This document shows positions 19,991 through 32,099 of a stretch of 64,000 nucleotides of DNA, piece after piece. The notes under the pieces are model-generated. The model searched no databases. It worked only from the letters and a program-made list of their open reading frames with translations, and was not told where the DNA came from. The position numbers were made by a program, and so were the translations under genes. The DNA comes from Chaenocephalus aceratus. Its lineage: Eukaryota > Chordata > Actinopteri > Perciformes > Channichthyidae. The stretch covers positions 62,001-126,000 of the forward strand of contig JAMFTG010000524.1 in NCBI GenBank assembly GCA_023974075.1. The letters run 5' to 3'. How positions within the stretch are numbered: the stretch's first letter is position 1; each line of letters begins with the position of its first letter.

Positions 19991-20520
19991 TCATGGTTCA
20001 TTCAGGATGTAAGCAAAAAAATAATAGAAATACAAAAATTAAAATAAACTACATTAATTACTTTAAAAAAGACAAAGATTAAGGCGTACAAATCCAAAGT
20101 TGGAAATTAAACAATAAAAAGTAAAAATTACTTTCAGAGGTGGAATAACAGTCTTTGCTTAAATAAAGAGTTTCAAGTACAATTAATATTGAGTATAATC
20201 AGCTAAATGTATTTAAAGTGTATTTAAAAATCTATTTGTTATTGTTTAAAGTAGCTTATTTAATAACAATTATATATAATTTTTTTTTGGAAACATTTCA
20301 ATTTAGATTTTTGAAGCTGTGTATAAAATTAAGTACGGTAAAACATGTAGTATTGTAGAAGTATAAAGAAACATAAAATACAAATAAAATACCTACAAAT
20401 TGTTTAAAAGCACGAGTAAATGTTATACATTAATTCCTCTCCTGAAATAAACTGAACAATAACCCTGTGAGAGCAAAACATGACGGATTAAATACAAACA
20501 CACTGTCTTTGTACATAAAG
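19991..20520. other. AT-rich intergenic DNA between cbx7 and josd1
   Basis: About 530 bp of A/T-rich sequence without a gene separates the cbx7 promoter region from the presumed josd1 polyadenylation site. Confidence 0.55.
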
Positions 20521-22242
20521 TGCCATTATAAGCATTTTATTTCTATGCAAAACATAAAAAAAATACAACAATATCAGGGTATCCTTCAGTGGGAAGGGCT
20601 GAATGGATTGTCATGGCAACAAGAAAAGCACATGTCGAATAAATGCAACCGTGAGATATGATGCGAGTGGGTCCAGAAATCTCCAAAAGCAAATGAATGA
20701 AAACCTCTGCGATGCTTCACGTTGACATAACGCGACATTTAGCGGTCGAAGGTCCAAAAGAAACGACACGAAGCCCTTGGCTGCAAAAGTGAAAACATCA
20801 TATTTAAATTACGTGATCTTGATAAATTGGTGCTTTGGATTAAATCTCCTGATAAATGGCATCTTATTCTTTCAGAGCAACACATATATATTTGAAATGT
20901 AAACAAGTTAAGGCCAATATCGTCGTTTAGACACAATAGAAAGAACAGTTTCTCTTGAGCTGATTGGAAAGCTACAAACAGAGGAATCTCTCGTAAGGCT
21001 CTTTTCACAGAAATCCACCAAAAAAACCTTTTCTTTTTTTTTACATTTCTCTACACCTAGGCACACTGCGCTTCATCTCCTCCTAAATCCACTTTCCTAA
21101 AACGTCCTCTTGCACATTTGAGACCCTCGCTGAGTGTTTTAAAGGGGCCCCATTATAATCCGTTTCAGGCTTCGTGTGTGTATGTAGTGTCTCTCCTGTG
21201 ACATGCTTTAATGCTCAAACATTTATCCTACCCCCAAAAGCACGACGGGGCCTCTTTAAAAGTCAAGAAGTAACTCTCCCTGGGGCTGAACATTTTAAAT
21301 TAGGTACGGTCAATTCGTGTCCTTTTGTAAGATTACATTTCAACAAAAATAGAAACACTTTCTCTTATCACCTCAATTTGAAATATATTACATCTAGAAC
21401 CAATTTCAGTCAAATTAGACATATCGTGAGCACAATAACCCCCAGATAGCTTTTGCAAAGTCCTGCCAACTGTTTACATAAAGTACGGCACATTTCTGTG
21501 AGGTTGAATAATTAAGATAGAAGGTTTTTCTCCCTAATTAGATGTCTTCTTGTATTGTATGCGGGATAACTCGAATACGAGATGAACACCGTTACTTTAG
21601 CCTTATTTCCTGTCCCCCCTCTCGACTTTAGAGAAGCCGTTTCAATGTGAACAATCACAGAAAACTGGATTGATGACGCCATTACTTCTAGGAAACCGAG
21701 TGAGAGATCAGCAGAGCGAGTGCTCGGCCCGGGAGTTGCATTGCTCTGTTGCATAATACAAAACGGTGTTTGGAAAGTGGATGAAATACAAAGTTGGCAA
21801 CGTGAAACTCTCCATTTTGACCTGTGATGAGATGAGAAAAAGAGGCAGAAAGGGCACGCTTTGGTGAAAGTGAAGGACGGGAAACACGTCTGTGGAAACA
21901 TGGCTGAAGCCGGGAGCGCCACTGCGGATAATCGGCATTTTTCATAAACTCCCATCACTTTGGAAACAGTAAAAAGAAACAAAAACTGACATTGAAAAAT
22001 AGTCAATATATATATATATAAAAACACAATATTTGTATAAGTGTGTTGTGAGTAAAGGACTGTGATTCTCCCTGTAAAGTGTTTGCTTCCTTCATTGCTT
22101 TGCATCCTCTCCGATAAAGAGTCCAGCAATGGCCGTGTAAACAAAACCTCAAAAAGAAAGGGAGGAGAAGAACATCCACGTGATTGGCTGTGCACGACTT
22201 CCTGTCCTGTGATTGGCCCGTTAAGAGCGGCAGGTTGAACCG
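20520..22242 (-). other. josd1: Probable josd1 3' UTR
   Basis: This follows the josd1 stop without coding potential. An AATAAA on the - strand (TTTATT at 20536-20541) would give a 3' UTR of about 1.7 kb. A small TTTAAAGGGGCC...GGCCTCTTTAAAA inverted pair (about 21142-21260) may be a short TTAA MITE. The 249-codon open frame on the - strand at 21512-22261 overlaps the last exon in another frame and is not supported. Confidence 0.45.
20536..20541 (-). promoter_or_regulatory. Candidate josd1 polyadenylation signal
   Basis: AATAAA on the - strand, in the context AATAAAATGCTTATAATGG, about 1.7 kb after the josd1 stop and before cbx7 upstream DNA. Confidence 0.35.
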
Positions 22243-22342
22243 TTAGCCGTCCGTCCGCCATGTTTGGTGCGCCTCCACTTCCTCTGAGACGACCAATAGG
22301 AGCTCACAGTTCTTCCCTCGCAGCTGCTGCCGGAGAAACTTC
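22243..22342 (-). CDS. josd1: josd1 exon 5: C-terminus
   Basis: The acceptor is CTCATGGCAG. It encodes [18 protein letters not shown] followed by [14 protein letters not shown] and TAA. Phase 2 from exon 4 (AG + G) gives Arg. Confidence 0.95.
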
Positions 22343-25300
22343 CTGCCATGAGGAAAAATAGCAACGCCACTTATTATTATAATAATAAAACCCCCAAAAT
22401 CAACTGTTTTACAGATATCGTATAGAAAACACTACTTGAAAAACATTTATTTTAGGTTAAAAACCATAGAAACTTATATTTAACATTATTTTGAGCACAT
22501 TTAGGACAAATATAGCTGGGTCAAAATGTATATAAAGTTGAAAAAGTGGTTTCAAAATATTATTTAAATTATCAAATAGCTCTCGAACATTCCCTAAAAT
22601 GGCATTTTTCTCTTGTCCCCGCTTCTTGGTGACCAACTTGCATGTCAAATATAACATTTAAAATAGGGATTTTATTTACTTTTTTTGGTATTATTCTATT
22701 GATATATGTCTCTTGTAATGGTAAAATCAATTTGTTAAATCATAAACATATTTTAAATAACAGTAATTTTGCACAGAAGGTGTGTCCCTCAACATGCGTT
22801 CAACCCTGTTACCCAAACCTTTTTAGATTGGCACAGGAAGTGATCAAACTGTAAATCAGATGACACACAGGAAGTGACATCAGCAAGCCATGTGCTAGTG
22901 CCATGGGTAGACCACAACTGAGTCCTCTCTTTTATTTTTCATATTTTTACAATCTTTTCAGTCTTAAAAGAGTGTGGCACTCCGACCCACTCAGCCCTGT
23001 TACTGATATTATCAGAATAAAGCATATTCATTTCAAAGTTATCTTTCTTTCATTAGATATCCAAGTTTATCCTTGCCTTGAAAGTAGCATTACATACATC
23101 TATCAATACTTCCTGAGGGTAAAGCTCAAACTAGCATTGATTTTCAACCCTGTTACTATAATTAGAGTAACAGGGGTAATTCTTCATTGGAAAATATACG
23201 TGTGATGCCTAGCTGGCAAATCACTTTTTTTGATGGTTTATTATCTGTTTTTCCAAAATACATAAAAAAAAATTATAAAATAAAGGTTCATTTTTCAAAA
23301 ATGTTGGTGTCTAAATTGTCCTCCAATTCTGGAATGACCCATCTACAAATATGCACTCTTTACAAATAATAGGGAAGATAATGACATGTTTTTAATATCT
23401 ATACTGTACTGTATGCTGCATCTGTATAAAGGGATAGACCTACTTTAAAGCCACTTATGGCGCATTTCCACTGCAGCGCGTAGCACGGTTTAAGCGTGCC
23501 GTGCCAAACCCGGCCCGTTTTGGTTGCGTTTCCACTAGGCGTAGTTCCGGCTAACGGGTACTTTTTCACAGTTTTCTGGCCCTCCAAAATCGTCTGGCCA
23601 ACAACCGGGCTGAATATGCTAAACTAGTGACGTGAGTGGCTACAACTACAAGAAAATGAACATATTTGACCGTGATTTAATTGTAATACACGTTTCTAAA
23701 TGATGCCGAAGTAACAACATACTGATACCGGTTAGTAAAAACCATGAATTAATGCTTTGACAAGTCTGCAGACAGACGGCAGAGAAACACCTCTTAAAAT
23801 GCGTGTTTTCTGAATGGAGATCGGCTAAGCTAACGTTGTATATGCTCCGACCGTCCACACTCACAACAACGGCCTACAGACATAAATAAACCAGCGACTG
23901 TATTCTCCATGACACAGGCCGTCTGTGGTTTGTACTTGTTTAACTTCTGTCTAGTTTCTGAACAGACATGAGGAGCTGTGAGCTCTGAGGGCTAACAGCT
24001 AACGGCTAATGTTGGTTTTGTGGTTCGCATTGAAGATGACGTCACGGCTCCGCCTACACTACGTTACTATAGTTACCTAACCCAGTTCCTAAACTGTAAT
24101 GGAAACGCAGCATAAAGTGAGCCTGGCCTACCAAGGCATAACTATACCGTACTAAGCCGTGCGAGGCCCTGCAGTGGAAATGCGCCATTAGAACCCCAAA
24201 AACACAACTCTGACATATAATCACTTTCAAAATCTGCTATTCAAAGAGATGCCATGTAAAGCACATTTCCCCTGTTACTATTCATTATTGGCCACATAGC
24301 TGAATATGCCGTTTTAGTGACAAACTTAGTATTTATAGTATCTCTTAATATCCCTAATGTCCAGTAGGGGGCGACTCCACTGGTTGAAATAAGACGTCTG
24401 ACTGTATAGAAGTCTATGAGAAAATGACCCTACTTCTCGCTTGATCTTTTTACATTAGAAAACATTTTAAACCTTATTTTTCTGGCCTGAATCAGTAGTT
24501 TAAAGACCTCTTTCATACTACATAATGTTCATTTTGTAAATAATGGTCGCACTTAGAGTAAAATAGATGATAAGGGTCCGCTTTAGGGCGGGGCTACCTT
24601 GTGATTGACAGGTCGCTACCATGATGTGGTCTCTGTTTTTGTCTCCGAACTGACTCAATTGTAAACCTTTACATTTGTTTTCAGCCTAAGAAAGTTAAAT
24701 TGTAACATTCTGGTTAATTGTTTGAATGGCTACGACCAATTTTTATATACAATATATGCTTTGTACAAAAGTTAGAAAGACACACAAACAAAAAATCACT
24801 AAAACACACAAAAGGGGCGGGGCTAACTTGTGATTGACAGTTCGCTACCACAGTGTTTTCCGTGTTGTCATCCTTGCACTTTTACCCCTTTTATAGTTTG
24901 TTTCCAGTTCATGAAAAGTAATTATAGCATTTTGTTGCCTAAAAATGTCTTTCCATTGTCTGGTTGTACTCGGCTCCAGGCTTTTGTGTCCCTTCTGGTT
25001 GCAAAAAAACAAATGTGGTGACGGCTGAAATGTCAAATTCAAGACTTCAAAACCAGAGTCTATAAACTGTCATGATGGCTACGTCTAATTCTATATAAAG
25101 TCTTGTCACAAAGGGTTACAGATTAACAAAATAAATCTTAAAATGACCACCACCAAAAGCATGTGACAGATGAATCCCTTTAAAGGTCTCCTATTACTAC
25201 TGTTTTTCATCAATATATCACAGGTCTCAGATATATCCAGAGCCTGTCTCTGATTGGCTGAAACACCAAACAGATCATTGCAGCATTACCCATAATCCCC

Positions 25301-28300
25301 TCTGTTTCAGCCCTGTTTCCAAAGTGCTGATTCTCTGTCTGTTACTAATAAATAATTACTTGAGGAGCCAAAAAAACATTATGACATCATAAAGTGGCCA
25401 AAATCTGATCAGCTCATTTTCAGACAGGTTTTTATAGAAATGGATCAAAAAGAGAGAGAATCTTTGTTCCTGAAACTTTCAGTCTCTTTCCACAGAGGGG
25501 ACACATGTTGATGTAGAAGAGACATGAAGAAGAGGGGACACATGTTGATGTAGAAGAGACATGAAGAAGAGGGGACACATGTTGATGTGGAAGAGACATG
25601 AAGAAGAGGGGACACATGTTGATGTAGAAGAGACATGAAGAAGAGGGGACACATGTTGATGAAGAAGAGACATGAAGAAGAGGGGACACATGTTGATGTA
25701 GAAGAGACATGAAGAAGAGGGGACACATGTTGATGTAGAAGAGACATGAGGAAGAGGGGACACATGTTGATGTAGAGACATGAAGAAGAGGGGACACATG
25801 TTGATGTAGAAGAGACACGAAGAAGAGGGGACACATGGTGATGTAGAAGAGACCTGGAGAAGAGGGGACACATGTTGATGTAGAAGAGACATGAAGAAGA
25901 GGGGACACATGTTGATGTAGAAGAGACATGAAGAAGAGGGGACACATGTTGATGGAGGAGAGACATGGAGAAGAGGGGACACATGTTGATGTAGAAGAGA
26001 CATGGAGAAGAGGGGACACCTGTTGATGTAGAAGAGACACGGAGAAGAGGGGACACATGTTGATGTAGAAGAGACATGGAGAACACACACACACACACAC
26101 ACACACACTCACCTGACTTGGTCGGGCGCTCCGATTGGCTGAGGGCTGCGCAGCTTGGAGTCCAGGTTGTAGTAGACCCCCCCCACCTCCCTGACTCCCA
26201 TCCAGTGCTGGCGTTTGAGCGGCAGCATCAGAGGACCCCAGCGCAGGTTAGACGGGACGTTCAGGATGAAGCCCGTCACGTTGGCCAGCTCGATGCTACC
26301 CACGTCCCTGAAGGAGGACAAGTCATTTCATATCAGAATCAGAACAAGGCATATCATGATAAAACTTCAAAAACAAAAGCTCCACATCCAACAGAAAATA
26401 TATTGGAATAAGCCGATTTATGATATGCTGCTGTCCCGATTATTTCCCCTTCTTTAATCAACATGTACATATTTGCTTTATGTCCAAATTACATTATAAT
26501 TGTGTGGTTTAGTGCTGAAGTAAATCTATATTGGGAGACATTTTGACTGTCAGAGTTTCCCGTAAGCAATCAAATGCAACACAAAGTGAGGTATAATAAC
26601 AACAATCATTACTACGACCGAATCTAAAGCCTACAATGACACACATATATAATCTGTACTACTACTAATACTAATACTTGCCAACCTCGAGACCTCAGAA
26701 ATCGGGAGCATTTCAAAACCACCGTGGGGGGGGGGGGGGGGGGTGCTAGTGGATCGCCAGAGCTGTTAGATTAACATTAACAAGCTTATTGTAGTTGTAA
26801 GTATCCTTGATGTCGATTCTTGTTCTGTTTTCTGTGACTATCAGCTCACCCTCTCAGACTTTCGGTTGCGCGCGCTACTAAAGAGACGCGCTACCATGGA
26901 AACGAAACAATGGTGTAGCTTTATTAAAGTCCGAGTGGAAACAGTCCTGAGTAAATCTGATTTTGTCAGAAATCGGGAGAAATTGCGGGAGAAATATGAC
27001 ACCGGGAGGAAACCGGGAGAGGGCTATGAAATCGGGAGTCTCCCGCGAAAATCGGGAGGGTTGGCAAGTATGGCTTTTGTTCCTGTTGAGGACACAGAAA
27101 CAGGAACAAGGCTCTGCTGATAAGATTATCGTTTTACTGATAAAAGCGTCTGCTGTAAGACTGAGTGAGGGAAGCAGGAACGCTGACTAATCACATGCTA
27201 ACGAGGACACTTTAAGACCTCGTGTTTACTCAGTGGGAGTCAAACCAACAACAAGATACGTTCTGCTGCTAAGGCGTCTCTTTAGCAAAACAACACGATA
27301 GTTTGTTGACATTATGAAACAGCGTGGGATCATGGGAGTTTTCGTCTGCACCACAATTCTCGTCATTGCAGTGATTTTCTCGTGGTTGGGATTTTATTTC
27401 CATACTGATAGTGGATTTATGCGCAGAGGTCTCCTTCTCTCCAAAACAAACGGACACAGAAGATAGTGCCTTTGTATAGAAGAAAAAGTATTACTAATGA
27501 AGATCTTAATAATGTCCAGACATGAGTGTATGTATCTAAGGTACAACAAGTGTAATTTTGTAAGCTTATCTATTGAAATTTGTATTTTTTCAGTAAGAAA
27601 TGAAGATAAAAACCCTAAAATAATCTGTTTTACGTCAGAAATCTGTGTTTCTCCTACACCGTGTGGCTGCCTCGGATAACTTCCAGACGTCTAATGACTA
27701 AAATTCTACACGAGGATATAATATAAATTAAAAAAAGACCAAGACCTTAAAAAAGTATGGTAAAAATGCAGCTTAAACTGCATATAAGGGCACTTTCTGA
27801 CAGCTGCTGCAGGGGATACAACACCACTATGACAATAACAGATTGCCCTAGTGTTTGAATCATTAGGGGAAATGTATAGCAACGGTCTAGTCGTTTTTAT
27901 AAATTTTAAATGCCGAAAAGTTACATACGATATGTATTAGTTGATGGGAGTTTCCCGCCCGTCTTACCTTCTTTTATCCCACCAAACGGCCTCGAACCCG
28001 CGGGTCTGCAGCGCCGCCATGATGACGTTTACATCGTAGTTCCCGTTTCCCAGCATGCTCTTCTTGTGCGGCGTCACCAGAGTGCTGGGAGAAAGCCTGT
28101 CGACAGAGAGAGAAATCAGGAGATTAGAAACGTATATAAGTACCGTACTTTTCGGACTATAAAGCGCGCCTGCATATGAGCCGCAGCAGCTAAACTTGTC
28201 CGTCTGTCTTGCTCTCGTTCTGTCTCTCGGTTCCACTTTTACTTTGGCGCGCTACCTGTCTCACTCTTTTCCGGCCTCCAGCTTTTCCTGCTGGAGCCCG

Positions 28301-31300
28301 CCGCTTAGAGGTGGCGGGCGCGGACCGATCATAGAGCCCATAGAGTTAAAGGTGGTTTAGATCTAGGAGGTTCCCTAGTGGCCGTTAGCTGTACAAAAAA
28401 AATGGGGGGAAAAGTCGCGGCTTATAGTCCGAAAAGTACGGTACACAGAAGAAATATTGACATAATGTTTCCCTCAACTGTGTTCCCCTATTTCCATTGT
28501 TAAAACCGTTTGAAAATATGAATAGTCTGACCTTTATAGCCATAATCAAATAAGTAGAGACCATTTTTGAGCTTTGATCCGTCAACAATCACATGTAAAC
28601 AAACGTATGTAGTGCAGCTTCCCTTACACACTGTCGCATGCAGGATTCATACAGGTGGACGATACTAGATCGACAAATACTAAAACTTCTCTCTGTTTCG
28701 CAAAGGATTGTGGGATAGAGATGTGACCAGTAGGACGCTCTGGTATTTACGGTATACTATGCATTGGGTATATTAAACCGTACGGTAGTTTGGGTTTTGA
28801 AACACAGGGAAAATGCATTGAGATGAAGTCTTCTTTACAAAATGTAGATTTTTTAAAAATTGCATTTGTTTTGTTATAAACTGGAGAAATTGAACATGAC
28901 GCTTATTATTAATTAGAATTCAATCCAGTTACCGGGGAAGAGTCTAATCTGCTCTGTGTCCCTGAATAGCCTCAACATAGTTAAACTCTTTTTATGGAAT
29001 TTAACGGATATTAACAGAACGACGCACAACATTTCGGGAGGACTAGCCACGCCTCATATCCCTCTATTTCACTTCCTGTTTCAAAAGTGCTGATTCTGGG
29101 TATGAACAGGTCTCTCTTGAGATGTCCACCTGTATAAATAAAGGCTAAATAAAAAATAAAGCTTTTTTTGTTTTTAAACTGAAACTAATTAAAATAAGAG
29201 GGGGCGGAGCTTATGCCGGTTCATGCGGGACCTGGCAGATACCGTCTAAAATGCTGCGGTGATGAAGCGCAAGGATTATTAGATCAAAGATTCTCTCTGA
29301 AACAGTCTGGAGCTCAAAGGCTTTCTCTCTTGCCGGTTATACCACAAGGTGAGTTCCTTTTTACTTCCTGCTTCTTCACACACATGCTCTCCAGTGCAGG
29401 TTAGCTCTGAGTGTTAGCGATGCTAATGTAAACACCAACCATATTACGTCGGGCATTGTTTCTGATAGCAACGTTTCTGATTGGGCCGTGGGTCCACATT
29501 TCAGATATTACGTCATATCGGACGCAAATCTGGATCAGCTCCGTTGTTCCCCGTTTTTAGAGATTTGGGTACGGAGGAAAAGAGAGAGGGTTTTATTTTC
29601 TGGCGCTGCGTGAGTTCCCCGACACACGGGACACATGTTGATGTATAGAAGACATCAAAAAGTGCATTTTGCATCATAGGTCCCCTTTAATATCCTACAC
29701 AAATTTGAATCTCAATATAAAGTCATATTCCCAAAAGCATGGAAATACAGTATATCCCCCTATTAGATTGTGAACATATTGTTACCCAAGAGACAAAACA
29801 ATCGATACTTTAAACTACTCCTTTCTTCCAATTCCAACCTCATCCCAGGTGTGAAAAAATACACTTTACACAACTTTTCCCACACATTTCGTGCCCCTGG
29901 TAACCCCGGCTCTCCCACCTCTGGTAGATCTCCTGCAGGGCGTCCCTGCTGAAGGCCGTGCCGTCCTGGAAGACGTTGTTCAGGGCGTGAAGGGCGCACA
30001 GCTCCCGCCGCTGCTTCTCGTGATAAATGGGCAGGGGGGTCAGAGGGGGAGGAAGAGGAGGGGTGAGGGAGGAAGAGGAGGACGAGAGGTCCTGCTGAGG
30101 GTCCGCGGGATCCCTGCACCTCAAAGAGCCAAAGATTAAAGGCGTTATTGTCATGTTATGCACAGCTACCGCAGTCTGGCAGCACTGTGAACCCAGAAAT
30201 GTTGAGTAGTCCAAAGTGTTATGATAGAAATGTATAGCTAGGGGTCGTCCCCAGCACATAGAAACTGCAGGATGATATCTATTTGGACAATTTGCACAAT
30301 TAACACAAGTTGCATTAATTAGCAATAAAAAGCAATTGAAGACAATAGTACAAAAAAATGGCTTGTTCGATTGGGAACACTTTGGAGTAGTTCTGGGGGT
30401 TATTAAGTCAATTTCTGACATTTTCAGGATTTAAAATGGCAGTTTTAACCAGATAGTGGCCATACATAGGGCGAAGCCTGCGAGCTAGTTCAGGCAGTCA
30501 ACTCGAGCACCAATCATACATTAACACGTGACGCGCCTCGTCAATCTTACAACCAACCACACACATTCTCCTAAACATGCCGCTCTATTGAAGCTGCCAG
30601 GTCTTCCTGCCTCTGCCTCGCTGTGCTGCCGCTGCTGTGTTCACTTGCTATTGCTGCGTTCATGTTCCTGCTGCTGTGTTTCATGTTGCTGCTGCTCGCC
30701 TGCCCCACCACCACCCCAGCTTCCATCCCAGCTTCCGCCCCAGCTTCCGCCCCAGCTTCCGCCCCAGCTTCACCCCAGCTTCCGCCCCAGCTTCCTCCCC
30801 AGCTTCCTCCCCAGCTTCCGCCCCAGCTTCCGCCCCAGCTTCCTCCCCAGCTTCCTCCCCAGCTTCCGCCCCAGCTTCCGCCCCAGCTTCCGCCCCAGCT
30901 TCCGCCCCAGCTTCCGCCCCAGCTTCCGCCCCAGCTTCCACCCCAGCTTCCACCCAGCTTCCACCCCAGCTTCCACCCCAGCCTCCACCTGTAGGCTCGG
31001 CTAATCATCACTCAATGTTCTTTGTATATCTGTGGAGTGATGAGGCCGAGCCTAGACGCCAAACTCAAACTATAAGCTGCTTGTAATAACACATTAAGAA
31101 ACACGTGAGTTGTCGGACTGAATTGTGATCAATTTTAAATCAGAAACGGGTTTATTACCAGGTGGGTTGACACGTACGAGGAATTTGACTTGGTGTTGTG
31201 GTGCATACATACAAGTAAAACAAAAATTAAAAACACAGATAGTGAACTATTTTAAGAACACTTTAGGGGACTGAAAACTGAAATGTTGGACCCTTAAACC

Positions 31301-31681
31301 GTCAGAAATAGATTCAACATCCTCATTATACTTCAAAAGCCACGCCAAGATTGTCCAAAGCAGCCTACCATGTTTTCGCTGTTGTCTGCATAATGCTAAT
31401 TAACAGTAAACGTATGCCAACCTAACCAAGTTAGCATCCGGCAGTTTGTAATTACTGGGGACCCATCCTAAACATTTCTACCATAACACTTTGGGGTACT
31501 CAACACTTCAAGGTTCACACGCTGGGAATAGAGAAACATGTGGTTACCTCCTCTCCTCTGCTGCCTCTCCTCCTCCTCCTCCTTTCTGCTTGCTGACCTT
31601 CCAGCGCATGCAGCCCAGCTCCTGAAGGCCTCCTCTCCCCTTCCCCTTCCACTCCCCCGCTGGATATGGAGCGCTGCCCAT
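22243..31681 (-). CDS. josd1: Josephin-1 deubiquitinase, complete coding region in five exons
   Basis: Exons in transcript order: 31681-31548, 30113-29919, 28096-27968, 26307-26113, 22342-22243. They join in phase to 250 codons plus TAA. JOSD1 is a Machado-Joseph-type cysteine protease that removes ubiquitin. The Josephin domain begins [20 protein letters not shown] with the Gln and nucleophile Cys; the His is in LPLKRQHW and the Asn in VYYNLDSK, so the catalytic set is intact. The tail [20 protein letters not shown] matches JOSD1 almost exactly and excludes JOSD2. Human JOSD1 is 202 aa; here the N-terminus is longer, starting [15 protein letters not shown], then CMRWK aligned to human CVPWK, a glycine run and a Ser/Pro linker. 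The first ATG is the least certain part. A non-coding first exon near 35.5 kb is likely. Introns hold at least five transposons and two minisatellites. Confidence 0.95.
23458..24187. mobile_element. PIF/Harbinger-like MITE (730 bp) with TTA duplication
   Basis: The termini are TGGCGCATTTCCACTGCAG and CTGCAGTGGAAATGCGCCA, a perfect 19-bp inverted pair. TTA flanks both sides (23455-23457, 24188-24190), the typical PIF/Harbinger target. Inner sub-terminal blocks (GCGTTTCCACT and ATGGAAACGC) are also roughly inverted. It lies in josd1 intron 4. Confidence 0.88.
24350..24960. repeat. Diverged repeat with a duplicated GGGGCTA...TTGTGATTGACAG block
   Basis: GGGCGGGGCTACCTTGTGATTGACAGGTCGCTACCA at about 24588 recurs as GGGCGGGGCTAACTTGTGATTGACAGTTCGCTACCA at about 24815, and both are followed by related sequence. 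No gene is seen. It looks like an old tandemly duplicated or dispersed element in josd1 intron 4. Confidence 0.45.
25179..26085 (+). mobile_element. TTAA-type element with minisatellite A in josd1 intron 4
   Basis: It starts TTAAAGGTCTCCTATTACTA and carries the same left half as the cbx7 intron 4 copy, then CTGATCAGCTCATTTTCAGA, CCACAGAGGGG and array 2. The right terminus is missing: the last unit runs straight into (AC)n. Confidence 0.78.
25497..26083 (+). repeat. 37-bp minisatellite A, array 2 (about 16 units)
   Basis: Same unit as at 14544, with a few variant units (ACACCTGTTG, ACATGGTGATG, GATGGAGGAG). The long - strand open frames here are not genes. Confidence 0.95.
26084..26110. repeat. 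(AC)n directly against the josd1 exon 4 donor
   Basis: About 26 bp of AC repeat ends two bases from the exon 4 donor; on the transcribed strand the donor reads GTGAGTGTGTGTGTG. Confidence 0.9.
26113..26307 (-). CDS. josd1: josd1 exon 4: catalytic His and Asn
   Basis: 195 nt, phase 2 to phase 2. It encodes [19 protein letters not shown], then [20 protein letters not shown] with the catalytic His and Asn. The donor is GTGAGTG. Confidence 0.95.
26675..27070. mobile_element. MITE with ACTTGCCAACC termini (about 395 bp)
   Basis: The left end TACTTGCCAACCTCGAG and right end GAGGGTTGGCAAGTA are inverted, with TA at both outer ends. The interior GCGCGCGCTACTAAAGAGACG and the AATCGGGAGA blocks recur at 47320-47665. 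A poly-G tract lies at about 26726-26742. Confidence 0.75.
27071..27960. other. josd1 intron 3, remaining sequence
   Basis: About 890 bp between the MITE and exon 3 hold no feature I can support beyond short chance open frames. Confidence 0.6.
27968..28096 (-). CDS. josd1: josd1 exon 3
   Basis: 129 nt, acceptor CTGTCGACAG, donor GTAAGAC. It encodes [20 protein letters not shown], then [20 protein letters not shown] and KRR, nearly identical to JOSD1. Confidence 0.96.
28141..28443 (-). mobile_element. TA-flanked MITE, copy 2 (inverted, 303 bp)
   Basis: Same family as 8490-8811 in the opposite orientation, bounded by TACCGTACTTTTCGG and CCGAAAAGTACGGTA. It sits 45 bp upstream of the josd1 exon 3 acceptor. 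Confidence 0.88.
29045..29690 (+). mobile_element. TTAA-type element lacking the LTR (josd1 intron 2)
   Basis: It matches 16415-17493 from GCCACGCCTCATATCCCTCT onward and ends TAGGTCCCCTTTAA. It has a single copy of the 37-bp motif (GGGACACATGTTGATGTATA near 29627) and no LTR. The left end is missing or diverged. Confidence 0.75.
29919..30113 (-). CDS. josd1: josd1 exon 2: Ser/Pro linker and catalytic Cys
   Basis: 195 nt, acceptor GAGGTGCAG, donor GTGGGA. After a Ser-rich and Pro-rich linker it encodes [20 protein letters not shown] and [16 protein letters not shown]. The catalytic Cys lies in ELCALH. Confidence 0.95.
30713..30990. repeat. 12-bp minisatellite in josd1 intron 1 (about 23 units)
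   Basis: The unit is CAGCTTCCGCCC with T/C and A/G variants. Because 12 is a multiple of three, all frames stay open and give PASA-, PSFR- and PQLP-type repeats; none is taken as a gene. Confidence 0.92.
31548..31681 (-). CDS. josd1: josd1 exon 1 (coding): extended N-terminus
   Basis: 134 nt from ATG to donor GTAACC. It encodes [18 protein letters not shown], then [15 protein letters not shown] and a glycine run. GCMRWK aligns with human SCVPWK, and the phase-2 end fits exon 2. The start could instead be the ATG of CMRWK. Confidence 0.75.
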
Positions 31682-32099
31682 CCCCAAACGTTCACCTCCT
31701 CCTCCACCTCCAACACCTCCTTCTCCTCCAGCTCCACAACGACCAGCTTCACGACGCTACATCAGCATGGGAGAAAGCCTGCAACACGTTCACACAAAGA
31801 GAGGAAATTAACAGATTGTGTACAAGATGTCATAAACACAAGCTCAATATTGACATACTACTGTATACATTGACATCATACAGGGTTCCCACACATTTTT
31901 ACTAATAACTTTTCCATAATATGTTATTTGTACTGTTACATGCAGTATTCATATAGTTAGGACTAGATCTCCTTATCCTTCTATCTGCTTTACAAAGGAT
32001 TGTAGGCCAGGATAACATGCTGCTTTCTGCAAAATGACCAGTATGACATCCTAGTATTTATGGTATACTGCATTTAATGTACTACTTTTTGGGTATATC

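Noticed and set aside
21512..22261. 249-codon - strand open frame as a gene
   Set aside because: It overlaps the josd1 last exon in a different frame, has no recognised domain and lies in the presumed 3' UTR.
25497..26083. CRISPR-like array of regular repeats
   Set aside because: Units are directly adjacent with no unique spacers, and the genome is a vertebrate.
30528..31086. PASA/PSFR/PQLP repeat proteins
   Set aside because: Products of the 12-bp minisatellite in josd1 intron 1, open in several frames on both strands.
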